Shown: positions 28,921-37,089 of the stretch, piece by piece
How the letters are laid out: each line of letters starts with the position of its first letter
How positions within the stretch are numbered: the first letter of the stretch is position 1
Source of the DNA: Tropicimonas_B omnivorans
GTDB lineage: Bacteria; Pseudomonadota; Alphaproteobacteria; Rhodobacterales; Rhodobacteraceae
Length of the DNA stretch: 64,000 bases
Reading direction: 5' to 3'
Assembly: GCF_031846565.1 (NCBI RefSeq)
Contig: NZ_JAVRHL010000003.1
Location: forward strand, 248,001-312,000
Made by a program: the position numbers and the translations under genes
Notes under the pieces: generated by a model
The model's database searches: none
Seen by the model: the letters and a program-made list of their open reading frames with translations, nothing else
Told to the model about the DNA's origin: nothing

Positions 28921-30138
28921 TCACTCTGCCGGACGGGTGGCGCGTTGCTTGGCGGCGTCTTCCTCGGCCGCGCCGCCGCGACGGCCCCGGCGGCGGAAGA
29001 GGGCGCGGCTGCGCCGCCCGCCTTCGACCAGTCCGCCCGGCAGGAAGATGATGATGGCCATGAACAGAAGGCCGAGCGTCAGGTGCCAGCCCTCGCCGGT
29101 GAAGCGCGCGAGCACCCAGACGATGGCGTTCTCCAGACCGTCCGGCAGGGCGCCGAACCAGCCGTGGAGGACGCCTTCGTTGATCTTCGAGAAGATGTTC
29201 TCGAAATACTTGATGACGCCCGCGCCGAGGACCGGGCCGATCAGCGTTCCGGCGCCGCCGAGGATCGTCATGATCACGACCTCGCCGGACGCGGTCCACT
29301 GCATCCGCTCGGCGCCCGCCAGCGGATCCATCGAGGCAAGGAGACCGCCCGCGAGGCCGGCATACATGCCCGAGATCACGAAGACGGCGAGCGTGTAGGG
29401 CCGGGTCGACAGACCGGTATAGCTCAGCCGCTGCTGGTTCGACTTCACCGCCCGCAGCATCAGCCCGAAGGGCGAGCGGAAGATGCGGATGGAGATGTAG
29501 AAGGTGACGAGGAGCAGGATCGCGCAGAGATAATACCCGGCGTTGAACTGGAACGCCCAGGGGCCGAGATTCAGCGTTTCGGTCGCCCGCATCTCGATGC
29601 CGAAGAAGTTGGTGAGGGGCAGGGACGTCGCGACCCCGCCGCCATCCAGCACCCGCGGATCGTCGAGCGAGAGCTGCAGGCCCGTCTCCCCGTTGGTGAT
29701 CGGCGTCAGTACCGAGTAGGCGAGGTTGAACGACATCTGCGCGAAGGCGAGCGTCAGGATCGAGAAGTAGATGCCCGACCGCCTGAGGGAGATGTACCCG
29801 ATCACGACGGAGAACAGGCCGGCCACCGCGATGGAGAGCAGGATCGCCGGAACGACGTTCATGCTCAGAAGCTTGAACATCCACACCGCGGCGTAGGACC
29901 CGACCCCGAGAAAGGCGGCATGGCCGAAGGAGAGATAGCCCGTCAGCCCGAAGAGCAGATTGAAGCCGATGGCGAAGATCCCGAAGATCACGAACCGCTG
30001 CATCAGGTCGGGGTAGCCTGCGTTGAACTGCGCGAGCTCGGAGCCCTGCGGGAACGGGTTGAGAATGAACGGCGCGAAGAGCGCCAGGATCGCGACGACG
30101 GCCAGAAGGCCGGTATCCTTGCGGTCGAGACCGAGCAT
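28921..30138 (-). CDS. Branched-chain-type ABC transporter permease (LivM-like)
   Basis: 405-residue permease with about ten hydrophobic helices. The LivM signature is visible in FNLLFGLTGYLSFGHAAFLG near residues 58-77, and RSPFGLMLRAVKSNQQRLSY, the coupling-loop region, near 222-241. The C-terminal ~25 residues are charged and variable (RRRGRRGGAAEEDAAKQR). It pairs with the LivH-like permease, whose stop lies three bases upstream. The insert TNGETGLQLSLDDPRVLDGG between helices is characteristic of a subset of these transporters. Confidence 0.92.
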   Translation of the reverse strand: MLGLDRKDTGLLAVVAILALFAPFILNPFPQGSELAQFNAGYPDLMQRFVIFGIFAIGFNLLFGLTGYLSFGHAAFLGVGSYAAVWMFKLLSMNVVPAILLSIAVAGLFSVVIGYISLRRSGIYFSILTLAFAQMSFNLAYSVLTPITNGETGLQLSLDDPRVLDGGGVATSLPLTNFFGIEMRATETLNLGPWAFQFNAGYYLCAILLLVTFYISIRIFRSPFGLMLRAVKSNQQRLSYTGLSTRPYTLAVFVISGMYAGLAGGLLASMDPLAGAERMQWTASGEVVIMTILGGAGTLIGPVLGAGVIKYFENIFSKINEGVLHGWFGALPDGLENAIVWVLARFTGEGWHLTLGLLFMAIIIFLPGGLVEGGRRSRALFRRRGRRGGAAEEDAAKQRATRPAE

Positions 30139-30141
30139 GGA

Positions 30142-31173
30142 TCAGTCCTCCATGACGCCCTTCCGCCCCATCAGGCCACGCGGCCGGGTCAGAAGGATCA
30201 CGATTGCAATGAGGTAGATGATGATCTGGTCGATGCCGGGAATGATCGACTTGATCTCGTTCATCGAGGCGAAGCTCTCGAGGATGCCGAGGAGGAACCC
30301 CGCGAGGACGGCCCCGGGCAGGCTTCCCATTCCGCCAACGACGACCACGACGAAGGACAGGACGAGGAAGTCCATCCCCATGTGGTAATTGGGCGAATTT
30401 ATCGGCGTGTACATCACCCCCGCGAGCCCTGCGACGGCGGCCGCGATGCCGAACATGATGGTGAAGCGCTTGTCGATGTTGATGCCGAGAAGGCCCACCG
30501 TCTCCCGATCCGCCATGCCGGCGCGGACGACCATTCCGAACGTGGTGAATTGCAGGAAGCAGAACACCCCGGCGATCATGAGGCCGGCGAAGGCGAAGTA
30601 GATCAGGCGCCAGTAGGGGTAGATGATCGTCATGGGATCGAAGCCGAGCGCGGCGCCGAAATCGAACGAGCCCGCGAAGGCGCTGGGGGCCGGCGTCGGG
30701 ATCGGATTGGCGCCGTAGAAGTACTTGATGATCTCCTGGAGAACGATCGCGAGGCCGAAGGTGACGAGGATCTGGTCCGCATGGGGGCGCTTGTAGAAGT
30801 GCTTGATCAGTCCGCGCTCCATGATCCAGCCGATCAGAAGCATGACGGGGATCGCGAAGAGGATCGCCAGCGGCACGGACCAGTCGATGAGCGCGGCGCC
30901 GAACTCGGGGCCGAACCAGATCTCGAGATAGGGCGTGTCCACTTCCATCGGGTTTCCGAGGAAGTCCGTCCGGCTCTCGTCCACCGTGGTGCGAGAAATG
31001 GTGAAGATACGCTGCAGCGTGACCGCGCAGAAGGCGCCGATCATGAACAGGGCGCCGTGGGCGAAATTGACGACGCCGAGGGTGCCGAAGATGAGGGTGA
31101 GGCCGAGGGCGATCAGGGCGTAGGCCGAGCCCTTGTCGAGGCCGTTCAGGATCTGAAGGAGTATCGCGTCCAT
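30142..31173 (-). CDS. Branched-chain-type ABC transporter permease (LivH-like)
   Basis: 343-residue inner-membrane permease. It starts MDAILLQILNGLDKGSAYAL, a form typical of LivH, and carries GTLGVVNFAHGALFMIGAF near residues 31-49. A periplasmic insert of about 35 residues (RTTVDESRTDFLGNPMEV and beyond) follows the second helix. The cytoplasmic loop is MADRETVGLLGINIDKRFTI near 220-239. It lies three bases before livM, so the two are coupled. A strong hairpin separates it from the upstream binding-protein gene. Confidence 0.92.
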   Translation of the reverse strand: MDAILLQILNGLDKGSAYALIALGLTLIFGTLGVVNFAHGALFMIGAFCAVTLQRIFTISRTTVDESRTDFLGNPMEVDTPYLEIWFGPEFGAALIDWSVPLAILFAIPVMLLIGWIMERGLIKHFYKRPHADQILVTFGLAIVLQEIIKYFYGANPIPTPAPSAFAGSFDFGAALGFDPMTIIYPYWRLIYFAFAGLMIAGVFCFLQFTTFGMVVRAGMADRETVGLLGINIDKRFTIMFGIAAAVAGLAGVMYTPINSPNYHMGMDFLVLSFVVVVVGGMGSLPGAVLAGFLLGILESFASMNEIKSIIPGIDQIIIYLIAIVILLTRPRGLMGRKGVMED

Positions 31174-31257
31174 CGCGGGTGCTTTTATCCTGCTGTGAGG
31201 GAGGGGCCGCGCGCGGGATGCGGGCGCGGCGGGTCAGGTGCGGCGTCGGAGATGGGC

Positions 31258-31282
31258 GGGGCGCCCGGTGCCCGGGCGCCCC
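31258..31282 (-). terminator. Hairpin between binding-protein and permease genes
   Basis: Perfect 11-base inverted repeat GGGGCGCCCGG (31258-31268) and CCGGGCGCCCC (31272-31282) with a 3-base loop, 16 bases past the stop of the substrate-binding gene. There is no U tract in the minus-strand direction, so it is more likely an mRNA-stabilising or attenuating hairpin that favours the binding protein over downstream genes. Confidence 0.5.
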
Positions 31283-31297
31283 CCTTTCACGCGGGCG

Positions 31298-32665
31298 TCA
31301 GGCGCCCTCGTTGCACTCGCCGAGCGCGCCGCCGGCGAACATCGGGTGATCGGCCGGGTAGGTGACCTGCTCCACGGGGGTCGCCTCGACGATCTCGACG
31401 AGGTCGAACTCGTTGTCCGGGTTCTCCTTGCCGCGGGTGACGACGACGTCCTTGAGGCACTGGTGATCGGCGCCGCGGTAGAGCGTCGGGCCGTTGCCGA
31501 GACCGTCGAACTCGTAGTCCTCCAGAGCCTCGACCACCGCGCAGGGGTTGAACGAGCCGGCCCGCTGGACCGCATCCGCGTAGAGCAGCGTCTGCACGTA
31601 GCAGGTATGGGCCGCCTGGGACGGCGGGAAGCCGTACTTCTCACCGAAGGACTGGGTGAAGACGTTCGTGCCGCGATACCGTTCGCCAAGCTGGTTCTCG
31701 AGCTTCCAGTCCCAGTTCTGGGAGCCGGGAATGCCGCGGATGTTCTCGCCCGCGCCGCGCGCCATCAGCTCCGAGTAGAGCGGCACGACGATCTCGAACT
31801 GCTTGCCGGTCTGGGCCATCGCGTCCTTCAGCCCGAACTGGACGGCGTTGGTGAGCGAGTTCACCATGTTGCCGCCGTAGTGGTTCAGGAAGAGCACGTC
31901 CGCGCCCGATTGAAGGATTGGGGTGATGTAGGAGGAGAAGTCCGTCGCCGCGAGCGGCGTGAGGACGTTGTTGACCGTCTCCCAGCCCAGATCCTCGGTG
32001 ACGGCCTGCATGGATTCCTGCGTCGTCCAGCCCCAGGTATAGTCCGCGGTCAGATGGTAGGCCTTGCGGTCGGTTCCGTACAGGGTCTCGAGGACGGGGC
32101 CGAGCGCCGCGCCAGACTGGTAGGCGTTGAAGAAGTGACGGAAGCCGTTGGCCTTGCGGTCCTTGCCGGTGGTGTCGTTCGAATGCGTGAGGCCGGCCAT
32201 GAAGATCACGCCCGCTTCCTGGCAGAGGCCCTGCACGGCGACGGCAACGCCGGACGATGAGCCGCCCGAAATCATGACCGCGCCGTCCTTCTCGATCATC
32301 GAACGGGCGGAGGCGCGGGCCGCGTCGGACTTCGTCTGCGTGTCGCCGGTTACGTATTCGACCTTCTTGCCGAGGATGCCCTCTCCCGTGAGCGCCTTCG
32401 AGGAGAAGGTGTTCATCATGCCGCCGTCGCCCTCGCCATTGAGGTGCTCGACCGCGAGCTCGAACGCCCGCAACTCATCGGCGCCCTCGTCGGCATAGGG
32501 GCCGGATTGCGGCACGTTGAAGCCGAGCGTCACGGAACTGCCGGTGGGCTCGTTGGTGAAGGCGCTGGCGGATCGGGCGGTGAAGATGGTCGGCAGGGCG
32601 AGCCCCGCGCCGGCGGCGATACCGGTTTTCAGGATACCGCGACGTGTTTGTCTGCGAAACGACAT
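31298..32665 (-). CDS. Branched-chain-type ABC transporter substrate-binding protein
   Basis: 455-residue periplasmic binding protein with a twin-arginine-type leader (SFRRQTRRGILKTGIAAGAG, cleaved near ARSASA). The mature part has the type I fold signature VTLGFNVPQSGPYADEGADE and AVMISGGSSSGVAVAVQGLC, as in LivK/AmiC/UrtA proteins. Several cysteines occur late in the chain, including a terminal GECNEGA. The position next to acs and a short-chain acyl regulator suggests the ligand is a carbon source yielding acetate or propionate units, not necessarily an amino acid; this is inference. GGAGG precedes the ATG. First gene of the ABC operon. Confidence 0.9.
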   Translation of the reverse strand: MSFRRQTRRGILKTGIAAGAGLALPTIFTARSASAFTNEPTGSSVTLGFNVPQSGPYADEGADELRAFELAVEHLNGEGDGGMMNTFSSKALTGEGILGKKVEYVTGDTQTKSDAARASARSMIEKDGAVMISGGSSSGVAVAVQGLCQEAGVIFMAGLTHSNDTTGKDRKANGFRHFFNAYQSGAALGPVLETLYGTDRKAYHLTADYTWGWTTQESMQAVTEDLGWETVNNVLTPLAATDFSSYITPILQSGADVLFLNHYGGNMVNSLTNAVQFGLKDAMAQTGKQFEIVVPLYSELMARGAGENIRGIPGSQNWDWKLENQLGERYRGTNVFTQSFGEKYGFPPSQAAHTCYVQTLLYADAVQRAGSFNPCAVVEALEDYEFDGLGNGPTLYRGADHQCLKDVVVTRGKENPDNEFDLVEIVEATPVEQVTYPADHPMFAGGALGECNEGA

Positions 32666-32793
32666 GAATTTCCTCCCATTTGTTCGCCCCGCGCTCTCCT
32701 CCCGAGAGGGGGCACGCCCCGCTTCCGTGGGCTGTAATTTTTATGCAGTCCTTTGAGAAAACAATTCAACAACCCATTCCAAAACAGTAGGAA

Positions 32794-32849
32794 TTTTGTA
32801 AATTGATGGACAGTGCGGTGCAGCATTTTGTAAAGTTCTTGATGCTGCA
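32794..32849. promoter_or_regulatory. Candidate ScfR/RamB-type operator repeats
   Basis: The 219-base divergent gap holds two identical TTTTGTAAA elements at 32794-32802 and 32826-32834, 32 bases apart (about three helical turns). An inverted repeat TGCAGCAT (32819-32826) and ATGCTGCA (32842-32849) overlaps the second copy. RamB/ScfR-type regulators bind TTTGCAAA-like sites, so these are candidate operators for autoregulation and control of the ABC-acs operon. Confidence 0.5.
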
Positions 32850-32884
32850 TCGCGGTAAGTCCCTGACGGGAAAGGACGTCATCC

Positions 32885-34177
32885 ATGGCCAGCGCGGGGC
32901 ATGCCGGAAGCCGCATCAGGGAGCGGCGCATCCTGAACGGGATCAAGCAGGCGGATCTGGCCAGGGCGGCTGGAATCTCCGCCTCCTATCTCAATCTCAT
33001 CGAGCACAATCGCCGCCGGATCGGCGGCGGGCTCCTCGCCACGATCGCGAGAGAGCTGGGCCTTGAAGCACAGGCGCTGTCCGAAGGCGCCGGGCGGGCG
33101 CTGGTCGCCGATCTCGAGGATGCGGCGGCGGGCCATGCCGGCGCGTCGGCGGAGATCGCGGAGCTGGAGGACTTCGCCGGGCGGTTCCCGGGCCTCGCGC
33201 GCCTGATGGCGGAGCAGGGCGGTGCGGTGCGGCGGCTGGAGCGGACCGTCGCGTCGCTGTCCGACCGGCTCGCGCATGATCCGATCCTGTCCGCCTCGCT
33301 GCACGAGGTGCTGTCGGTCGTGACCGCCATGCGCTCCACCGCCGCGATCCTCGCCGAAACGCGGGATCTGGACGCGGTCTGGACGGAGCGTTTCCATCGA
33401 AATCTCGCCGAGGACGGCGACCGTCTTGCCGGCGCGGCGGAAGATCTGGCGCGCTACCTCGATGCCAGTTCCGAGGATGCCGCGCCTGCCGGTCCGCTGG
33501 AGGAGGTGGAGCGCTTCCTAGCTGCGCGGAACTGGCACATCCCCGAGATCGAGACGGCCGATGCGGGGGACGCAAGCCGGATCGCGGAAGAGCTGTCGCA
33601 GGCGAAGGAGCTGGAGAGCGCGGCCGCGCAGCGTCTCGCCCAAGGTCACCTCGCCCGCGCCGCCGGAGATGCCCGCGCCCTGCCGCTGGGGCTCCTGAGG
33701 GAGGCGCTCAGCGAGGGCCTCGATCCCGCGGCCGTTGCTATCCGGGCAGGCTGCGGCCTCGGCACGGTCCTGCGCCGGATCGCGAGCGTGCCGGAGGCCG
33801 GCGCCGCGCTTCTGAGCTGCGATCTGTCGGGCACGATGATCCTGCGCAAGCCGGCGCCGGGCTTTCCCGCGCCGCGCCTCGGTGCCGCTTGTCCGCTATG
33901 GCCCCTTTTCGAAGCGCTGCTCCGCCCCGGCGTTCCGATCGCCCGTGACATCGAGATGGACGGCCGCCCTTCCGTCCGGTTCGCGGCCTATGCGCTGGCC
34001 GAGCCGTCCGGTCCGCCTGCATTCGGGCGTCCGCCGGTGATCGAGGCGACGATGTTGCTTCTGCCGGCCGCCGAAGGGTCGGGGGAGGCCGCGCTCCCTG
34101 TCGGTGCGGCCTGCAGGCTGTGCACACGGGACGCCTGCCCGGCGCGGCGGGAGCCGTTCATCGCCGGGTCAGCCTGA
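32885..34177 (+). CDS. Short-chain fatty acyl-type XRE regulator (ScfR/RamB-like)
   Basis: 430-residue transcription factor. The N-terminal XRE helix-turn-helix spans residues about 10-63 (IRERRILNGIKQADLARAAG, then SASYLNLIEHNRRRI). A long middle section is helical. The C-terminal domain ends in a cysteine cluster, CRLCTRDACPARREPF, as in the short-chain fatty acyl regulator family (RamB, MccR, ScfR relatives), which control acetate, propionate and glyoxylate metabolism. It is divergent from a transporter-acs cluster that is its likely target, with candidate operators between. AAAGGA precedes ATG 32885. Confidence 0.88.
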   Translation: MASAGHAGSRIRERRILNGIKQADLARAAGISASYLNLIEHNRRRIGGGLLATIARELGLEAQALSEGAGRALVADLEDAAAGHAGASAEIAELEDFAGRFPGLARLMAEQGGAVRRLERTVASLSDRLAHDPILSASLHEVLSVVTAMRSTAAILAETRDLDAVWTERFHRNLAEDGDRLAGAAEDLARYLDASSEDAAPAGPLEEVERFLAARNWHIPEIETADAGDASRIAEELSQAKELESAAAQRLAQGHLARAAGDARALPLGLLREALSEGLDPAAVAIRAGCGLGTVLRRIASVPEAGAALLSCDLSGTMILRKPAPGFPAPRLGAACPLWPLFEALLRPGVPIARDIEMDGRPSVRFAAYALAEPSGPPAFGRPPVIEATMLLLPAAEGSGEAALPVGAACRLCTRDACPARREPFIAGSA

Positions 34178-34179
34178 GC

Positions 34180-34204
34180 GCCGGACTGCTCGTTGCAGTC
34201 CGGC
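34180..34204. terminator. Bidirectional terminator hairpin
   Basis: Perfect 10-base inverted repeat GCCGGACTGC (34180-34189) and GCAGTCCGGC (34195-34204) with a 5-base loop, located between the convergent stops of the ScfR-like gene (34177) and the amino-acid ABC ATPase gene (34211). The position fits a shared terminator, although U tracts are absent. Confidence 0.55.
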
Positions 34205-34210
34205 CGTCCC

Positions 34211-34984
34211 TCAATGTGTCAGGACGCGGGACAGGAAGCTCTGGGTCCGCTCATGCTGCGGATTGTCGAACACCTGCTCGGGCGCTCCCTCTTCGACGAT
34301 CTCGCCCTGGTGGATGTAGATCACTCGGTCCGCGACCTCGCGGGCGAATGTCATCTCGTGGGTGACGATGACCATGGTCATGCCCTCGCGGGCCAGTTCG
34401 CGCATGGCGTCCAGCACCTCGCCGATCATCTCGGGGTCGAGCGCCGACGTCGGCTCGTCGAACAGCATGAGGCGCGGCTCCATCGCAAGCGCGCGGGCCA
34501 GAGCGACGCGCTGCTGCTGTCCGCCCGAAAGCTGCGAGGGGTACTTCTCCGCCTGGTTTGCGATGCCGACCCGGTCAAGCAGGCGATCGGCGGTTTCCCG
34601 TGCCTCGGCGGTACTTGCATTGCGGACCTTGCGCGGGGCGAGGGTCACGTTGTCCCGGACGGTGAGGTGCGGAAAGAGGTTGAATTGCTGGAACACCATG
34701 CCGACCTCGGTGCGGATCTGCTGCAGCGCTTTTGATGCGCGTCCGTCGGGTTCCAGCCTCCGGCCGTCCACCTCGAGCGCGCCGCTCTGGAATTCCTCGA
34801 GCCCGTTGATGCAGCGGATCAGGGTCGACTTGCCGGAGCCGCTGGCGCCGATGATCACCACGACCTCGCCGGGCGTGACCGACAGATCGACGTCCTTGAG
34901 GACGTGCAGCGAGCCGAAGTTCTTGTTCAGCTTCTCCATTTTCACGATGGGGGTGGCGGTGCTGTCCGTGGTGCGATCGCTCAT
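34211..34984 (-). CDS. Polar amino-acid ABC transporter ATP-binding protein (GlnQ-like)
   Basis: 257-residue ABC ATPase. KNFGSLHVLKDVDLSVTPGE leads into Walker A GASGSGKSTLIRCINGLE. The Q-loop region GMVFQQFNLFPHLTVRDN is typical of polar amino-acid transporters, followed by signature LSGGQQQRVALARAL, Walker B LMLFDEPTSALDPEM and the switch His in VTHEM. It overlaps the permease gene by four bases. The binding-protein, permease, ATPase order is complete for a GlnHPQ-type importer if the single permease forms a homodimer. Confidence 0.93.
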   Translation of the reverse strand: MSDRTTDSTATPIVKMEKLNKNFGSLHVLKDVDLSVTPGEVVVIIGASGSGKSTLIRCINGLEEFQSGALEVDGRRLEPDGRASKALQQIRTEVGMVFQQFNLFPHLTVRDNVTLAPRKVRNASTAEARETADRLLDRVGIANQAEKYPSQLSGGQQQRVALARALAMEPRLMLFDEPTSALDPEMIGEVLDAMRELAREGMTMVIVTHEMTFAREVADRVIYIHQGEIVEEGAPEQVFDNPQHERTQSFLSRVLTH

Positions 34985-35652
34985 TGTCCGACGAGCCCCT
35001 TGCGTTCCAGAAGTCTCAGGAAGAGCGACAGCGTGAGCGTGATCGCCAGGTAGAGGAGGGCGACCATCAGGTAGACCTCCAGCGCGCGGAACGTCGTCGC
35101 GATGTAGATCTGACCCTGCCGGACCAGCTCGCCCACGCCGATGACGGCGAAGAGGGAGGTGTCCTTGATGCTGATGATGCCTTGGTTGCCGAGGGAGGGG
35201 ATCATGCGGCGGAAGCCCTGCGGCCAGATGATGTACCGGAAGGTCTGCGTCCTGGAGAGGCCGAGGGACAGGCCCGCCTCCCGCTGTCCACGCTCGATCG
35301 ACTGCACGCCGCCCCGCACGATCTCGGAGATGTAGGCGCCGGAGTTCACCGCGATGGCCGCGATCCCGGCGACGACGGCATTGATCGGCCCGCCCAGAAG
35401 CTGCGGCAGGCCGTAGAAGATGAACAGAACCTGCACGAGAACGGGCGTGCCGCGAAAGATCTCGATATACGCGATCGCGGGCCAGCGCAGCCAGCCGGCG
35501 CGGCTCAGACGCAGGAGCCCGAAGATCATCCCGATGACGAAGCCGATGGCGAGCCCGCCGAAGGAAATCAACAGGGTGTAAGGTATGCCCGCCAGGAGAT
35601 GGGGGATGGACTGGAAGGCGGCCTCCCAGTCGAAATCGAAATTAGAATCCAA
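34981..35652 (-). CDS. Polar amino-acid ABC transporter permease (GlnP-like)
   Basis: 223-residue inner-membrane permease of the HisMQ/GlnP type. The N-terminus FDWEAAFQSIPHLLAGIPYT, the conserved EIFRGTPVLVQVLFIFYGLPQ stretch (around residue 68), and the coupling loop IERGQREAGLSLGLSRTQTF (around 121) are diagnostic. Only one permease is encoded here, implying a homodimer. The gene is separated from the upstream binding-protein gene by a terminator-like hairpin, so expression probably depends on read-through. Confidence 0.93.
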   Translation of the reverse strand: MDSNFDFDWEAAFQSIPHLLAGIPYTLLISFGGLAIGFVIGMIFGLLRLSRAGWLRWPAIAYIEIFRGTPVLVQVLFIFYGLPQLLGGPINAVVAGIAAIAVNSGAYISEIVRGGVQSIERGQREAGLSLGLSRTQTFRYIIWPQGFRRMIPSLGNQGIISIKDTSLFAVIGVGELVRQGQIYIATTFRALEVYLMVALLYLAITLTLSLFLRLLERKGLVGQ

Positions 35653-35682
35653 GACCGGGCTCCGTCTGCGATCGACGTTATC

Positions 35683-35722
35683 AAAAAAAACCTCCCCGGA
35701 GCGCCGAAGCTCTCCGGAGAGG
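35683..35722 (-). terminator. Intra-operon terminator/attenuator
   Basis: On the minus strand the stem CCTCTCCGGAG pairs with CTCCGGGGAGG (11 pairs, one U-G) and is followed at once by eight U residues (A8 at 35683-35690 on the plus strand). This is a textbook intrinsic terminator placed about 50 bases past the binding-protein gene and before the permease gene, giving surplus binding protein over membrane components. Confidence 0.8.
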
Positions 35723-35771
35723 CCAATTATTCACGCAAGGGCCGCGCCTGCAAGCGCTGCCCCGATGTGGA

Positions 35772-36629
35772 TCAATCTTCGCTCTCGGCGCCGTCTTCTT
35801 CCATGTCGCCGCCCTCGGCGTCCATGTCCTCGGTCTCGGCGTCGGTAGCGGCGGCGTCGTCATCGGACGGGGCGCTGCCGAACCACTCGGCGTAGATCTC
35901 GTCGTAGGTGCCGTCCTCGCGCATTTCGGCGAGCGCCTCGTTCACCGGCGCGACGAGCTCGCTGCCCTTGGCGAAGGCGATACCGTATTGCTGGCCTTCG
36001 TAGAGCGGACCCACGACCTTCACGCGGCCTTCGCCGCGGGTCTTGGCGAAGTAGCTCACGTTCGGCGCATCGTAGAAGACCGCGTCGACGCTGCCACCCA
36101 TCAGGGCGAGATACATGTCGCCCGAGCCCGGGTAGGGCGTGATCGTGGCCGTGTCTCCGAATTCCTCGGTGAGGTAATCGTAGCTCGTGGAGCCGATCTT
36201 GGTCCCGATGGTCATGCCCTCGAGATCCTCGATGGTCTCGACACCGTCGTTGTCGGCGGCGACGAGCATCTGCAGACCGCTGTCATAATACGGATCGGAG
36301 AAATCGACGATTTCCCCGCGCTCGTCGGTGATCGTGATCCCCGCGATGGCGATGTCGACATTGCCGGTCTGAACCGCGGGGATGATCCCGTTGAAGTCCA
36401 TCGTGTTGATGTCGACCTCGAAGCCGGCGCGGTCGGCCAGTTCCCGGATCATCTGCATGTCGAAACCGGTCATCTCGCCGGTTTCCTCGTCCATCATCTC
36501 GAACGGAACGAAGCTCGGATCCGTCGCGACGGAGGCCGTTTCCATGTCCTGCGCGAAGGCCGTGCTGCCCACGACGAGAGCGGCGCTGATGGACCCCACG
36601 AGGGTGGCGGTTTTGGTCGGAAAAGACAT
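35772..36629 (-). CDS. Polar amino-acid ABC transporter substrate-binding protein
   Basis: 285-residue SBP_bac_3-type periplasmic protein. A signal peptide (MSFPTKTATLVGSISAALVV to about AFAQ) is followed by VATDPSFVPFEMMDEETGEM, GFDMQMIRELADRAGF and IAGITITDERGEIVDFSDPY, which form the ligand site including the Arg that binds the alpha-carboxylate. After the usual domain end (YDEIYAEWFG) there is an unusual tail of about 34 residues made almost entirely of Asp, Glu, Ala and Ser. The specific amino acid cannot be read from sequence. The gene is followed by a strong hairpin with a U tract. Confidence 0.92.
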   Translation of the reverse strand: MSFPTKTATLVGSISAALVVGSTAFAQDMETASVATDPSFVPFEMMDEETGEMTGFDMQMIRELADRAGFEVDINTMDFNGIIPAVQTGNVDIAIAGITITDERGEIVDFSDPYYDSGLQMLVAADNDGVETIEDLEGMTIGTKIGSTSYDYLTEEFGDTATITPYPGSGDMYLALMGGSVDAVFYDAPNVSYFAKTRGEGRVKVVGPLYEGQQYGIAFAKGSELVAPVNEALAEMREDGTYDEIYAEWFGSAPSDDDAAATDAETEDMDAEGGDMEEDGAESED

Positions 36630-36908
36630 TTTGTCTCCCTTTTTGCTTTGTAAAACCGAGAGTTAATCGGTTTCAGCTGTGCCTGATGTTGTAGCGCTCC
36701 ATTCGCGACGTCAAGGTCCGGGCCGGTGCGAAGGGCGCGCGCGGCCGGCGGTCTGTTCGGAGAATTTCCTTTATCGCCGGGATGCTAGCGCAAAGGCGGC
36801 GCCCCCCGCGAAATTGCCGGACCTGCGGCTTGACCTTGGGGGAAATAGCCGTGAAGCACCGGGGGGCCTGGCGCATGATACGGCGCCGCCGAGGGACAGG
36901 GGAGCGTC

Positions 36909-37088
36909 ATGGGCGCATTTCGCGGGTGGCTGGCCGGGACCGGCCTGCTCATTCTGGCGGGGATCGCGGTGCCTTACGGCCTGCTGCCCGGGGACGAGCC
37001 CTCCTTCGCGGTGCTGATTTTCTGGTGCCTCTTCGCGGTCGCCGTGATCGGGGCCATTCTCGTCGGCATTTCCGGATGGCGCCGCTGA
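36909..37088 (+). CDS. Small two-helix membrane protein, symporter partner
   Basis: 59-residue ORF starting MGAFRGWLAGTGLLILAGIA and ending VGISGWRR. Two hydrophobic helices (about 9-27 and 33-54) flank a short PYGLLPGDEP loop. A GGGGAG ribosome site precedes ATG 36909 and the stop is one base before the symporter start, so the two are almost certainly co-translated. Many acetate/solute symporters of this superfamily have a small membrane partner (DUF485 or DUF4212). This protein is shorter and not recognisably either, but probably plays the same accessory role. Function is inference. Confidence 0.7.
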   Translation: MGAFRGWLAGTGLLILAGIAVPYGLLPGDEPSFAVLIFWCLFAVAVIGAILVGISGWRR

Positions 37089-37089
37089 C

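Noticed and set aside
28945..31365. 806-codon plus-strand open frame opposite the livM/livH-like genes
   Set aside because: Extremely charged translation caused by antisense reading of hydrophobic helices.
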